A stretch of DNA of 64,000 bases from the NCBI GenBank assembly GCA_902729315.2, contig LR746278.1, forward strand, positions 4,811,411 to 4,875,410. The letters run 5' to 3'. A program made the translations under genes and the position numbers. This DNA is from Spirodela intermedia. Lineage: Eukaryota > Streptophyta > Magnoliopsida > Alismatales > Araceae. A model generated the notes under the pieces. That model did no database searches and was not told the origin of the DNA. It saw only the letters and a list, made by a program, of their open reading frames with translations. Each line of letters opens with the position of its first letter. Within the stretch, counting starts at the first letter, position 1. Positions 25,201-34,800 of the stretch are shown here, piece after piece.

Positions 25201-28200
25201 ATGTGTAAACTGCCCATGTGATGTGGCAGACTGTCTTGTTGGACTAATGCAGATGCGATATTTTGTGTTCTAGCTAAAGGGAGATCCATCATTCCACTGT
25301 GCTTCGATGCCCTCAGCTGTTTGCAGGTAGGTACAGCACCCTTGTTCTTCCATGAACGATCTGCGGGGCACATTTCTTACCAAATAGCATGCGTTGTAAT
25401 TTATTTGGCTCGTATGTGGCCTAAATCCTTACCATTCTCTATATATCACAGCCTGGTACCTCTACATTCCGATGAGCAGTATTTCTTCGGAAGCTCCATG
25501 GATGGATCAGTGAGTTTTCAGCTCCATCTGTTTTGCTAAATTTCTCTCATCTTGGTTGATAAAAGTAAGCATCTGCATGCTCCTTTGGGATTTCTGAGTG
25601 GCTTCTGGTAGGACCCTGGTCCTGGACAGGAGCGGACAACAGACATATGGAAATAGAAAGGGGATGGTTGAAGATTAACAGTAGGCAATGTAGCCGGGCC
25701 CCAAAGAACCCTAGAGTTGGTGGAGAGGTCCCCTGCTCTCCCTCTGCCGCAGCTGCCCTAGAATACTCCTCGATACCCCCTTCCCCCCCAACGACCGGAA
25801 CCCTAATACCTCTTTTCCTAACAAGCCATCACTTGAAGGGATTGTTGGGTTCCTTCGAGAGTTGGTTCTAAGGCCCCTTGAGCCTCTCTTCTAGGCTGAT
25901 AGTAGTTAGGCTCACTGGGGGGCTAACAGCTTCCAAACTTAATGTTCTTTTCATCATTGTTAAACTAGTCATATAGAACTTTTCATCAGGCCGTGTTTGG
26001 GACAACCATTCGCTAAGAGTCTCTTTACCTGCAACAGATCTGTTTCCTATAACTTCGTATCTGAAAGATCTATTTCCTTTAACTTAACATCCGATTTTTT
26101 TTTCTAAGAATCCTAACTCCTTGTTCTCTTTGGGCCTGCCACATGTCTTGGACCTTGAGCAGTTACGTCAGCGTTGACATTTATTCAGTTCAGCAATTGT
26201 TTTGTTATACAAATGTCAAACATTTTTTTACGAGAGCAGTATACATAGAATACTCGTGCCTTGGGTTCCTGCTAATGTTGCTGATAAGACTCATGAAATG
26301 TATTAAGAATTGATCATTGCTATTGTAAAATCAAATAACTATCATTTTTGTCCAATCTAAATAAGCAAGATATCTATTGATTCGTCATTCTCAAGACCTG
26401 TTCTGCGAATTAAATTTTTTTACAACCTTAGAGACTCATGTAATATCTGGAATAGTGGGCCTTTGAATGGATGCTTCACAATGATAGAATATTATTGCAC
26501 GATCCAATTAAGACCATTTAGGATAGAGTTACGTGTATTGGGGATAAAGCAAGAAATATTAGTCTCCTTCACAAGAGCATTCCATTCTTTCTTTCTTTCA
26601 TTTTCCCTCCGCATATATTTATTTTTAACGTTCTTCTCTGATTTCTGTGTGCGGCAAGTAATATAATATTATCAGTATCTCAAAAGCTGTGAAAAGCTTC
26701 ACAATAGCTCAAATAATAATGATAATGTCCCTTGAAGGATTTGTTTCAACAATGAAGCTAGGAATAGCTATAAAATAAAGTTCAAGTCTCCTATTTTCCA
26801 TGATGGCATTATTTATTTCACAATTATTTGAACATTTTCCAATGCTTGTTGTCAAAATTATATCTGTTTGAAGAAAATAATCAACTACCAGTGCCTTTTA
26901 GGCATCCATTTATCATGAATGACATACATGTGAGATATTATCAAAATCAATGTGATGGCTTGTTTGGGTGTTCACACTTTTTAGTCTTATATCAATCGTA
27001 GAGCTTTGTATCAATTTAAAAATGTAACATGCTTCTTCTAGATGAAGAAATTAGGATCTGTGACATATTGGAGAGTAATTGTTGAAAGAAAGTTATGCCA
27101 AGGATAAGAGGCAACTACTTGCATTCAAGGGAATTTCGTAACCATCCCGTGAAGAATTTTCACATATGAAGTTTGAGGAATATATTTCAAACTTCTTCCT
27201 TCTACATGGCTACGTATTTCTTATAATTGTATGCTTCATGCGAGGATGACAAGACCTCAAAATACATCTGTGTCTGTCAAAGAGGATTGCTAATTAGGTA
27301 AAGACTAGGATTATATCGAATGCATGCGAGTAAATAGTCGTAACATATGGGAATATCAAAGAACACATTGGTAAAACATGCTTGCTCTTACTCTCCCTAT
27401 CCTGTTACTCTCTCTAGTTTCAATCATGAGGTACCCATTACCAATCTCTGAGATGTTGAAGAATTTCTGATTCAAATCCTTGTATCAGCCAAATTCAAAA
27501 TCAATCTTCTGCTGCTAAGCTGCTCCCCACATTATTTACTGCTCATCATTATATTGTGATTGTACCTCAACCATCTGGTTTAAGTTAGATAGCGGTATCC
27601 CCATTGTTGACTTTGGGTTTATCAAACAGCGAAGATGCATGAAGTGAAGGATAGTTTAAATGAGTTAAATCATTGATGAGTAGATAGCTAACTAAGCTTG
27701 GAAAATAATGGAAGCCATACGATTTTTTCATGTGACACTCTATTATGTTTCTGATGCCAAATGTTTCGCTATGCTATCACTTACAAACCAAAAGTGGCAG
27801 CAAATTAAAATATCTACAAGGCCTAATCAAGTTCGACACGAATATTCTCTAGTTCATTTAAGACAACAACAGATTGGATGAAAAAAAAAGGCACCCACCC
27901 ATTAAAAGATACCATTAAAATTATTATATGAATCACCAATGTGTTCAAATGGTAGATAGATCGAGCCATTTTCCCGTTCCTAAGCTTTCTTGCTGTCAAT
28001 AACCTCAGGGATCGTCCTTGTCTGCATGATAGCAGTTGCGCTTCTTTTTGCCATGAAAGGAGTGTTCTTGAATGCCATGATGTTTCTCTGCTCTTCAGTT
28101 CTTCTTCCTCCTTCAATCACAGTGTTGTGATTCTCTCTTCACTCATCCCGTTTCCTGTATGGATCCAGATTGAGCTATTTGACCAGCGTCTCCTGCATAG

Positions 28201-28723
28201 AGGACCCGTGCAGTCGTACGAAGGGCATGCCAACTCCCACTCTCATCTGGAGCTGGGAGTAGACCCCTCTGAGGCCTTTGTATTGTCTGGTAACAATTTT
28301 ATCACTAAGATGCCACTGCTTTTCTGCCTGGCATGCCGGGTGAGGATATCATAATAGGGTCTAAACCACTGCTAAATATATAATATAGGCGGAGAAGACT
28401 GCTATCTGCGGATTTGGAGCATTAAGAGCGGCAAGATGCTCTTCGCAGAAAACGTCTCAGATTCCGTCCTGAAAACAGTTTGCTGGATGCCAGGTGGGGA
28501 TCAGACCGACGGTTGGAACCCTAGCCCTTTTTATGATCAGACTTTCTTCACAGTCCCTCCTCTCACAGCTCGATCCATTGTGATCGCGCGTGCCCACGCA
28601 GGGTTCCAGAGGCCGTCTGCTCATGGGCTGCATGCCGACGCGGACTTCCATGGCTGCGACCGAAGAATGGGGGGGGCATGGCTGGGGTCCAGGGAGGGGC
28701 TCTTCTACCTGAACAGAGCCTGA
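13225..28723 (+). CDS. DCAF4-like (WDR21-type) WD40 protein, 12 exons
   Basis: DCAF4 proteins are WD40 substrate receptors for CUL4-DDB1 ubiquitin ligases. The exons join as 13225-13240, 13379-13551, 13951-14103, 15313-15443, 21805-22035, 22151-22366, 23870-23970, 24661-24843, 25274-25326, 25452-25509, 28169-28289, 28389-28723. The ATG at 13225 gives MAAPREIPGFYFNAEKNRYF, the conserved start of this family. Later landmarks are VWKYKNTDLL, VTTLGSGDLGGSVYF, GTNQGAALLNLETG, LCGLRNGSILVVDVR, SSMDGSIELFDQR (DWD-box-like, Phe for Trp), GGEDCYLRIWSIKSGKM and GAWLGSREGLFYLNRA. Summed exon length is 1,771 nt, two short of a whole reading frame: exon 6 lacks about two bases near 22190, between ISKH and VTTLGS. 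Either this copy carries a frameshift or the sequence has an error there. Intron 4 (6.4 kb) holds a gene-capturing LTR element. The gene is convergent with the WRNIP1-like gene, 293 bp between stops. Confidence 0.85.
16198..16575 (+). repeat. 5' LTR of the gene-capturing element
   Basis: It opens with TGATAC and ends TATCA directly before the primer site. Homology to the 3' LTR is clear from about 16398 ('ggtgtggagttctct') to the end; the first ~200 bp is unrelated to the 3' LTR, so the left boundary is tentative. Confidence 0.65.
16577..16588 (+). other. Primer-binding site, initiator tRNA-Met
   Basis: TGGTATCAGAGC is an exact match to the canonical plant primer site and sits one base after the LTR end. 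It proves + orientation and that this is an LTR retrotransposon structure, not a chance cluster of pseudogenes. Confidence 0.95.
16603..16743 (+). CDS. Short gag-like leader peptide frame of the element
   Basis: An ATG 14 bp after the primer site opens a 46-codon frame starting MGPRPVDTRLDHLESVTEGV and rich in Asp, Glu, Leu and Met in a coiled-coil-like spacing. Short acidic coiled-coil starts are common at the N-terminus of Gypsy gag proteins, so this is probably all that remains of gag. It stops at TGA 16741. It could also be chance. Confidence 0.4.
   Translation: MGPRPVDTRLDHLESVTEGVKDIANMVDMVFQCLDRMEDHLTAVKQ
17275..18130 (+). pseudogene. Captured fragment of a HAT3.1-type PHD-finger homeobox gene
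   Basis: HAT3.1/PRHA-type proteins are plant nuclear regulators with a PHD zinc finger followed by a homeodomain. The fragment begins at a KPEMEL...AESEI stretch, runs through a decayed PHD finger (FSAKCKSIDISAENEIMLCH, then DEEGGLCHGCDCKV, then IKDEWEKV), an acidic SSSDESDFTFDTDDL segment and LDYKKLYNEAHGKK with DSSDDEEWAD. It ends before the homeodomain. The reading frame changes several times and one PHD Cys is replaced (LCHGIRD where CDG is expected). No introns interrupt segments that are spread over several exons in HAT3.1 genes, which points to an mRNA source. Confidence 0.85.
18146..19492 (+). pseudogene. Captured fragment of a glycoside hydrolase 38 alpha-mannosidase gene
   Basis: Lysosomal/vacuolar-type alpha-mannosidases trim N-glycans. 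The fragment starts with TEKQHVADDYAK, a hallmark of the GH38 middle domain, directly after the HAT3.1 piece with almost no spacer. It continues VASSLACLTESTS, KFEQCPLLNICYC, LVVLVYNLLGWNRE, GASVIVRDSKGKIVDSQ, LVFYEG..., IIRGPILEEVHQQINPWIYQ and ends MLHQRLVHDDGRR...YSPLLIAFSEQ. Stops and frameshifts are numerous (for example after DDYAK and in the IPVDD segment). Plant GH38 genes have many introns; none is present here, so the source was spliced RNA. Confidence 0.88.
19494..19995 (+). pseudogene. Captured fragment of an LRR receptor-like kinase (HPCA1/LRR-VIII-1 type)
   Basis: The fragment begins with a transmembrane segment (read across frames: IGAAAGRFVLALIVILFATY), then basic MREKNKSG, then parts of the kinase N-lobe: GLGGYGKA, RVQHGSVLSGFEFKAGIELS, VHYKNLVKLVGF, and further on SLKRSFSRKSGVMLDRQRS and GSARGLIY. 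The GGYGK...EFK.EIELLS.VHHKNLV pattern is typical of the LRR-VIII-1 kinases. It is frameshifted in several places and cut before the HRD motif. Confidence 0.75.
20180..20454 (+). repeat. 3' LTR of the gene-capturing element
   Basis: It begins TGATACGG immediately after a polypurine tract and ends ATATCA at 20454. Just before the tract the + strand encodes a decayed FHHEDKVD-like stretch, the usual last residues of a Gypsy polyprotein, suggesting a Ty3/Gypsy parent. Confidence 0.8.
24350..24588. repeat. 30-bp direct repeat in a DCAF4-like intron
   Basis: The 30-bp sequence beginning AATTCAATTTATAAGCTGGT occurs at 24350-24379 and again, identically, at 24559-24588. No function is evident; it may mark an old segmental slip within the intron. 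Confidence 0.85.
25510..28168. other. 2.7-kb intron 10 of the DCAF4-like gene
   Basis: This stretch lies between exons ending SSMDGS and starting IELFDQR. A GC-richer patch at about 25600-25870 differs from the surrounding AT-rich intron and may be part of an old insertion, but I recognise no transposon coding sequence or terminal repeats. Confidence 0.55.
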
Positions 28724-29016
28724 TGGGGAGCAAAGCTTTGACGGCAATGAGTTTAAAAATAGAGTTAATCTCCTTTGTGTGGGTGTTCATCTTCTTCTCC
28801 AGATTCTCTCCAGTGCTTTAGCATCTTGGCAATGGCGATGGATGGTCAGAGCCTAGAGTTGCAACAGGCTGTAAAAATAAAGGAGTATAGACCGTCAAAA
28901 TCAGCAAGCGACGAAGGTCGCCGACGATATGGCTCCAAGAAGGCAGGAACACAAAAGAAATGGCAGCCGTTTTCCACACGTACACAGAGAGAGAGAGAGA
29001 GAGAGATTACAGATCT
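28724..29016. other. Convergent spacer between DCAF4-like and WRNIP1-like stops
   Basis: Both genes must place their 3' UTRs and polyadenylation signals in or beyond this 293 bp, so the transcripts probably overlap tail to tail. A GA repeat lies at 28986-29006. No gene is seen. Confidence 0.6.
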
Positions 29017-30753
29017 CTACTGCAAGCAAGAGTCGGACTGATATCTGGGCGGGGGCCATTCAAGAAATTTGTGACCCAGAAGCGAAGGAGGCAGGTAGGT
29101 CTGCGACGAACAGTTGGGATGATCGGGTGGGTAGACGTAGCCCTTCCCGTACCCAAGATCCTTCATCATCTTCGTCGGAGCGTTCCTGAGATGCAGAGGG
29201 ACTCCCTCGTTCCCCCCCGCGGACTCCTTCACGAGCCTCTGCGCTGCCTGAATGGCGCGGTACACCGCCGTCGACTTGGGCGCAAGCGCCAAGTAGGCGA
29301 CGCATTGCGCCAAGTTCACGTCGCATTCTGGCATGCCGATGAAGTGGCAGGCCTGGTAACAGGCGACGGCCTGCGCCACCGCCGCCGGGTCCGCCAGCCC
29401 CACGTCCTCGCCGGCGAACCGCACCAGCCTACGGGCGATGTACAGGGGCTGCTCTCCGCCTTCCAGCATCCTCGCCAGCCAGTAGATGGAGGCGTCGGCG
29501 TCGCCGCCTCGCATGGACTTATGCAGCGCGCTGATCAGGTTGTAGTGCTCCTCCCCCGCCCGGTCATAGGCCAGGTGCTTGCTCTGCATCGCTTCTGTCG
29601 CGTCGCTGAGGGTGATCTTGAGGCCTTCGTCGGCGGGGCGGGTGGAGTTCCGGTCCAGGGCCAAGGTGGCCGCCACCTCCAAGGCATTGAGGGCGACGCG
29701 GGCGTCGCCGTCACAATGAAGCGACAGGAACTCAACGGCGTCGTCTTCGGCTAGAATGGGTGGCGTCGACTTTCTGGTGGTGTCACCGTCGCCGCCGCCG
29801 CCGCCGCCGCCGCCGCCGACACCGACGCCGGCGGCGATGCCTCTCTCAGCGTCCTCTACGGCGCGGCGGAGGAGGGTTTCGACGTGGCGAGGCTCAAGCG
29901 GGCGCAAGGTGAGGACGCGGCAGCGGGAGAGAAGAGGGGTGGTGAGGTGGAAGGAGGGGTTCTCGGTGGTGGCCCCCACGAAGACGATGCTCCCGTCCTC
30001 GATGGCCGGGAGAAAAGCGTCCTGCTGCGCCTTACTGAAGCGATGCACCTCGTCCATGAATAGCACCGTCCTCGTCGGCGCCGAGCCCAAGGAGGCCGCG
30101 CGGACCTTGAGGCGTCTCCTGGCTTCCTCGGTGGCGTCCCTGACGTCCTTGACGCTGGCGGTCACGGCGGAGAGGGAGACGAAGCGGAAGGCGGAGGAGG
30201 GGGAGGCCGCGAGCGCGCGGGCGATGGAGGTCTTGCCGGCGCCGGGAGGCCCCCAGAGGAGGAGGGAGGGGAGTCGGCCGCGGTCGAGGGCGGAGCGGAT
30301 GACGGAGCCCTGGCCGAGGAGGTGGTCCTGCCCGACGACCTCGTCGACGGTGCGCGGCCGCATACGTTCCGCCAGCGGCTCAAGGGCACCACCCGCCGTC
30401 CTTCTTCTCTGCCGCTTGCTTCCATCCAAAGGGGGCGGCGGTGGGGACGACGGTGGGGAGCGGTGGGCAGGTGCAGAGCGGGTTTTTTGGCCCTGCTGCC
30501 TCTGAGGGGCGGCGGAGGGGAAGAAGCGGTCGAGGCTGGGCTGAACGGGAGGGGACCGCTGATGGGGCGGAGGCGTGGGAGAGGCGGCGGCGGCGGCGGC
30601 GGGGGGGGGCATGGAGGAAACGGAGGGGGCAGCGACCTCCTGTTGGTGGGAGAGAATCCATTCGGTGGCTTCAACGGCGGAGGCCCCGCCGGTGGCGGCG
30701 AGAGCCTGGGCGGAGAGCTCCTCCGAGAAGCCCATACTGAGCAGATGCTCCAT
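29017..30753 (-). CDS. WRNIP1: WRNIP1/MGS1/RarA-type AAA+ ATPase with UBA domain
   Basis: WRNIP1/Mgs1/RarA ATPases act at stalled replication forks; in yeast and animals they contact ubiquitylated PCNA and polymerase delta. The gene is one 578-codon GC-rich exon. Residues 1-40 form a UBA-like domain (LLSMGFSEE...AVEATEWIL), where animal WRNIP1 has a UBZ finger. A Pro/Ala/Ser-rich linker follows, containing QPSLDRFF (71-78), an exact match to the PCNA-binding PIP-box pattern, and a basic cluster KRQRRR (113-118) that may be a nuclear signal. The AAA+ core has GPPGAGKT (Walker A, 168-175), VLFMDEVHRF (Walker B), GATTENPSF (sensor 1) and LLSRCRV (arginine-finger region). A run of about nine Gly (near 313-321), coded by a GCC/GGC repeat at about 29789-29817, is inserted before the lid domain. 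The C-terminal region retains the family's YGKGYVYPPDHP. The start is the first ATG of the frame. It is divergent from the carrier gene to the right. Confidence 0.95.
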   Translation of the reverse strand: MEHLLSMGFSEELSAQALAATGGASAVEATEWILSHQQEVAAPSVSSMPPPAAAAAASPTPPPHQRSPPVQPSLDRFFPSAAPQRQQGQKTRSAPAHRSPPSSPPPPPLDGSKRQRRRTAGGALEPLAERMRPRTVDEVVGQDHLLGQGSVIRSALDRGRLPSLLLWGPPGAGKTSIARALAASPSSAFRFVSLSAVTASVKDVRDATEEARRRLKVRAASLGSAPTRTVLFMDEVHRFSKAQQDAFLPAIEDGSIVFVGATTENPSFHLTTPLLSRCRVLTLRPLEPRHVETLLRRAVEDAERGIAAGVGVGGGGGGGGGDGDTTRKSTPPILAEDDAVEFLSLHCDGDARVALNALEVAATLALDRNSTRPADEGLKITLSDATEAMQSKHLAYDRAGEEHYNLISALHKSMRGGDADASIYWLARMLEGGEQPLYIARRLVRFAGEDVGLADPAAVAQAVACYQACHFIGMPECDVNLAQCVAYLALAPKSTAVYRAIQAAQRLVKESAGGNEGVPLHLRNAPTKMMKDLGYGKGYVYPPDHPNCSSQTYLPPSLLGHKFLEWPPPRYQSDSCLQ

Positions 30754-31856
30754 TCGTCTGCTCTCACAGCGCCTCTCTTCGCCTGCTAAAAGTATCGTCG
30801 CAGCCCAGAAATCCTTCTAGTCTGGGAAGACAGAGGGACATGTATACATTACCATATGTATACTTGGCGAGAGCGAGAGCGAGAGCGAGAGATGTTGACT
30901 AATATAAATGATTTAGAGTAACTTATATGAATATCTTGCACTAATCTAGGAAAGGAACCCACAGTTTCATCACCCAATGCTGACTTTAAAAATAAAGATA
31001 AGATTGAAAATAACCTCCCCAACTTTATGAGGGAAATCTTTTCTTTTTCTGTAATGTTTCAATTGTACTCTGATGCATGTCTCTGATCATGATTCTTCTA
31101 TCTATGACGCCTAAATATGGTAATGCAACATTAACTGGACTATATTATTAGTGCAATAATAACATACTTGTGAATAATTTTTCTTTTTATCTTTTTATGA
31201 TTACCTATAAACATCAAGAGACAAAACCTTCCATATTTGGTAAGATATTTATTGAAGAACCCTACAAACTACACCAAACCCTACGACCCAAGGCCTATGC
31301 CCTCATTGCCCAAAGAAGCATTGATCTCGAAAAGTTAAAAATGTCATCTTTTTTTTATGCTATAGCTACTTTGGGAATTAGATAGCGGTCACTGATAGGA
31401 GCACAAAGCATTGTGACGAGGGGAGTCTCCAACTAACCTGTGTTCATCCCAGTTCCTCAACACACGCGGGCTCTGAGAGTTGGTGGCCAAAGTTTCCACT
31501 AATAGCCCAGCCGCTTGTTATCCCACAAACACTCGCACGGCTCCCTTTGAGGGAGGAGGTTCCAAGAACCAGGGGCGAGGGGGAAGACGGAGGGAGGGTC
31601 TGAAGCTCGAACACCCGCCAAGTCGTTTGGAAGGTGTTTTTAGGGCGATTCCGAACCCGTAGTGACCAGCGACCGAGCAGTTTTGCGGGGTCCCTTGTGC
31701 ATTGTTGAGACCTCACCCGTATGCCCAAAGGGTGGTCAGAGACGGACGTGAGACGGGTTCGAAAGGTTGAACGTCTGGTGGCGGCGACGTGAAGCAGGTA
31801 GCGGCGCCGCCCGGCAGTCTCCTCTCGCCTGCCGCCGCAGACCTGCCGGGTGAAAA
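30754..31856. other. Divergent intergenic region between WRNIP1-like and BAC1-like genes
   Basis: This 1.1 kb must hold both promoters. Next to WRNIP1 there is a short GAGAGC repeat (about 30869-30892). The 150 bp before the carrier ATG is GC-rich and free of in-frame features, consistent with a 5' UTR. The middle is AT-rich. No convincing TATA box could be assigned to either gene. Confidence 0.5.
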
Positions 31857-34800
31857 ATGGGGGATGCCGGCGACGTTTCCAAGGAATATGCTGCGGGTTT
31901 CGCTGCTGGTATCGCCACGGTCGTCACCGGCCACCCTTTCGACACTGTCAAGGTAGCCAGATGCTCCTCTGTTGTGCGTCTCATACCAATCGCAATTATC
32001 CTAGGGAAACAAGCTGTCGTTCTTACCTATAATGCTCTTCTATTAGTATGCTGCTAGTGGCCAACGTGTTTGGAGGGGACTCCCATCTCTTAATTCCGGC
32101 CGAAGTGTGATATATTTGTCATGGCTGATAGATTGGCGTAGCCTTTCTTCCTAGAGTCTCCTAGTTTTCTTCGTGATTGCCGTGTTTTCCGTAAATGAGG
32201 CTTCAATCCCATTCTTCGCTTCATTTATGGATAATGAAGCGTGCCATTTTTTCTACAAGTATGATATCTGTGGCTCTGTGAGCTGATTAGATGCTGATGA
32301 GCTTTCTTTCTTTTCTTCGGATAGTTCAGTGAGATGAAACCTCTCGTCAGGAGATAAAACCCAAGGGTATCTGTGTTTGTTGATTTGAAGGGTCCTACGA
32401 ATGACCTTTTGTTTGATTGGTCCCTCCCATTAAGCCTCAATGGTTTATGAATTAACATTTTAAATGACGAACAGAAATTAAGTTAAAAACTTATAGGAAG
32501 TTATTCCGTGAGCAGCCTGGAGGGCCTGCAGTGAAACTGTTTAGAACTCTTTAGACTAAAGTGGGTGGAACTTTTGCGATTTAAAATTGCTTAAGACCTC
32601 AGCTGAATTGTTGTCTTCCTTAACTGATTCTCTTCGTTAAACTGTCCTCTGTCCTTCAATTGTCTCACTTTTGCCCTAGGCCAAGTCCATGTGTCTTGAA
32701 ATACATCACGAACAGGAATAATATTTAAAGACAATATTCTGGCAACTTGGCTATTTTAGCATAAACATTACCTATTGATGATCCTCGTTCGGCTACCTCA
32801 CTAGGTATTTTTTCTTTATTTTTGATTCTTTTTCATGTTGCAGAATGTTCTCATTTGCCATGATGTGTTCATTTACATGTTGCACCATTAAATGTTTTAC
32901 AACTTACCTCCCTCATGCATTAGACTTTCTATTCCTGTTCCTTTAGTTTCATACCCTATCAAAGTTCATCATGGTGTCTCTCTACGTTTCTAATTATATT
33001 TTGCCTCATCTTTGTCAAAACACTTCGCAAGACCCCTTGTGTGATAAGGATGAATTTTTTCTTACTATTCAGTGTTTCATTTTGTAGAACTTAGTCGTTG
33101 CATTGATAGACAGCTAGGACACAGATCGATCTGTGTTAAGGCTGATATTGTGAGTTGGGCTTTGCCTTACATTCAGAGGGAACTTTTTTTAATTTTCTTG
33201 TGTTCAATATTTTCTTTTCTTGCTCATTCTCTTTGGTCTTAACTTGTAGGAATTAGTGTTTTCTTTGATTCCGAATAATCAGAAGATGCATTGAACGGCT
33301 GTTGGAATATCTCTCTTGGAGCCTCTTGTTCTTCTAGTTGAAGTTTTAAAATGAATCTCTTCCTCTGTTTGTGCCAAAATCTTCATCTCGTATCTATGAT
33401 TGGTGAATCTTGCCTCATTATAGAGCACCTTCCTTTCCCGTGACTTAATCCCATCCTGTAAACTAGTGATTGTTTTCTATCTATTCTCATCCATACACCC
33501 CATTAAAAACTCCAGGGCCAAACATTGGTTCAAAAACTATTTTCCAGTGTACTTAGGTTTCAAATACTCAGATTTTTCGCTAATCGAACATACCTGCTTC
33601 AGATTCAAGTTTGGTTGCAGACGAGAAATGAAAGTAAAATAAGAGGATAGAAGGAATATGGACATAATAAGAAAGATGAAAAATCTGCTTCTTGAGTTCC
33701 TGCACAATTAAGCTATAATGGGAAACATGGCTCAGAAGCACTCTGGAACAAGTTCGCATCTTTTATTTGAAGCGTTAAAACAATTAGTACAGTTTCACAC
33801 AAAAAATCGGTTTGTAATTATCTACTTGATTTGTGTAAGACATTCGGTTGTCATATCATCACCGAAAAATATCCTGCTCATTCACTTGTATCCTTGTTTT
33901 CTTTTATAATTATTTTCAATTAGAAGATTTTGTAATAAATTAAATTATTTTCTTCTTTCTTAATTCAGTGCCAGTGGAGAAAGACTCTTGAGTCACACCA
34001 TCCTATGTTAACCTTGCAGAAGCGGACGTTTCTTTTATTACTTTCGCTATTTTGCCCTTGTTAGTATTCATTTTTGAGCGTTTTATTACATTATTTTGGG
34101 ATCTTTCTTTTAAACCATAAGAAGTTCCATTCGACGATTTGGTATATTGACCGATTCGACTTAATTCAATAATTTATTATTTGGTCATGTTTGATTGAAA
34201 TTTGTTAGTTCTATGGAATCTACATTTGATTAACCTTTAAAAAAAAGTGGTCTCTACCTTTCAATGAAACCTTTCACGTGTAGTTATAAAATGAAGAAAA
34301 GGATGAAGATGAATAATTATGGAGAGAGGATTGGTGAGGAAAAGGAAGATGGGATTATGAAGCTGCCTTAATCTTAGTGCTGCTGTTGTTGTTACCGTCA
34401 TCACTTCACTACCTGATTCCTGTCTGTCACAGTGATAATCTTATTCTTTTCTTTTTCCGAGCATTCTTCATTCTGTCTCACTCTTCTTTCTATCTCCGAC
34501 TTTTTTTTATTCAACTCCTCAGATCTGCTGCGACTGCAACAGGTTTGTTAATAGGGTTAAGGTGCATAAAGAGATAATAAAACTCCATACTGAATAATCA
34601 AATTAATTTAGGATTACTGACAGTGGGTGATATATTACTGAATTAGAAAGGTTTATTTTGTTCACTAACTTTGGAGACCTTTATGCTTTGTTGAAGGTTG
34701 TTTTATGTCTGAATTTAAAAGCTTTCTTTGTGAGTTCCTTGTCTCTCTTCCTAAACTTCTGTTCAGGTTAAAGGCAGCCCTTGAAATTGCTTAAATCGTC

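Noticed and set aside
28960-30789. Several long open frames on the + strand opposite the WRNIP1-like gene (e.g. 28960-29754, 29756-30505, 30322-30789)
   Set aside because: They are shadows of a GC-rich coding exon; only the minus frame shows AAA+ motifs.
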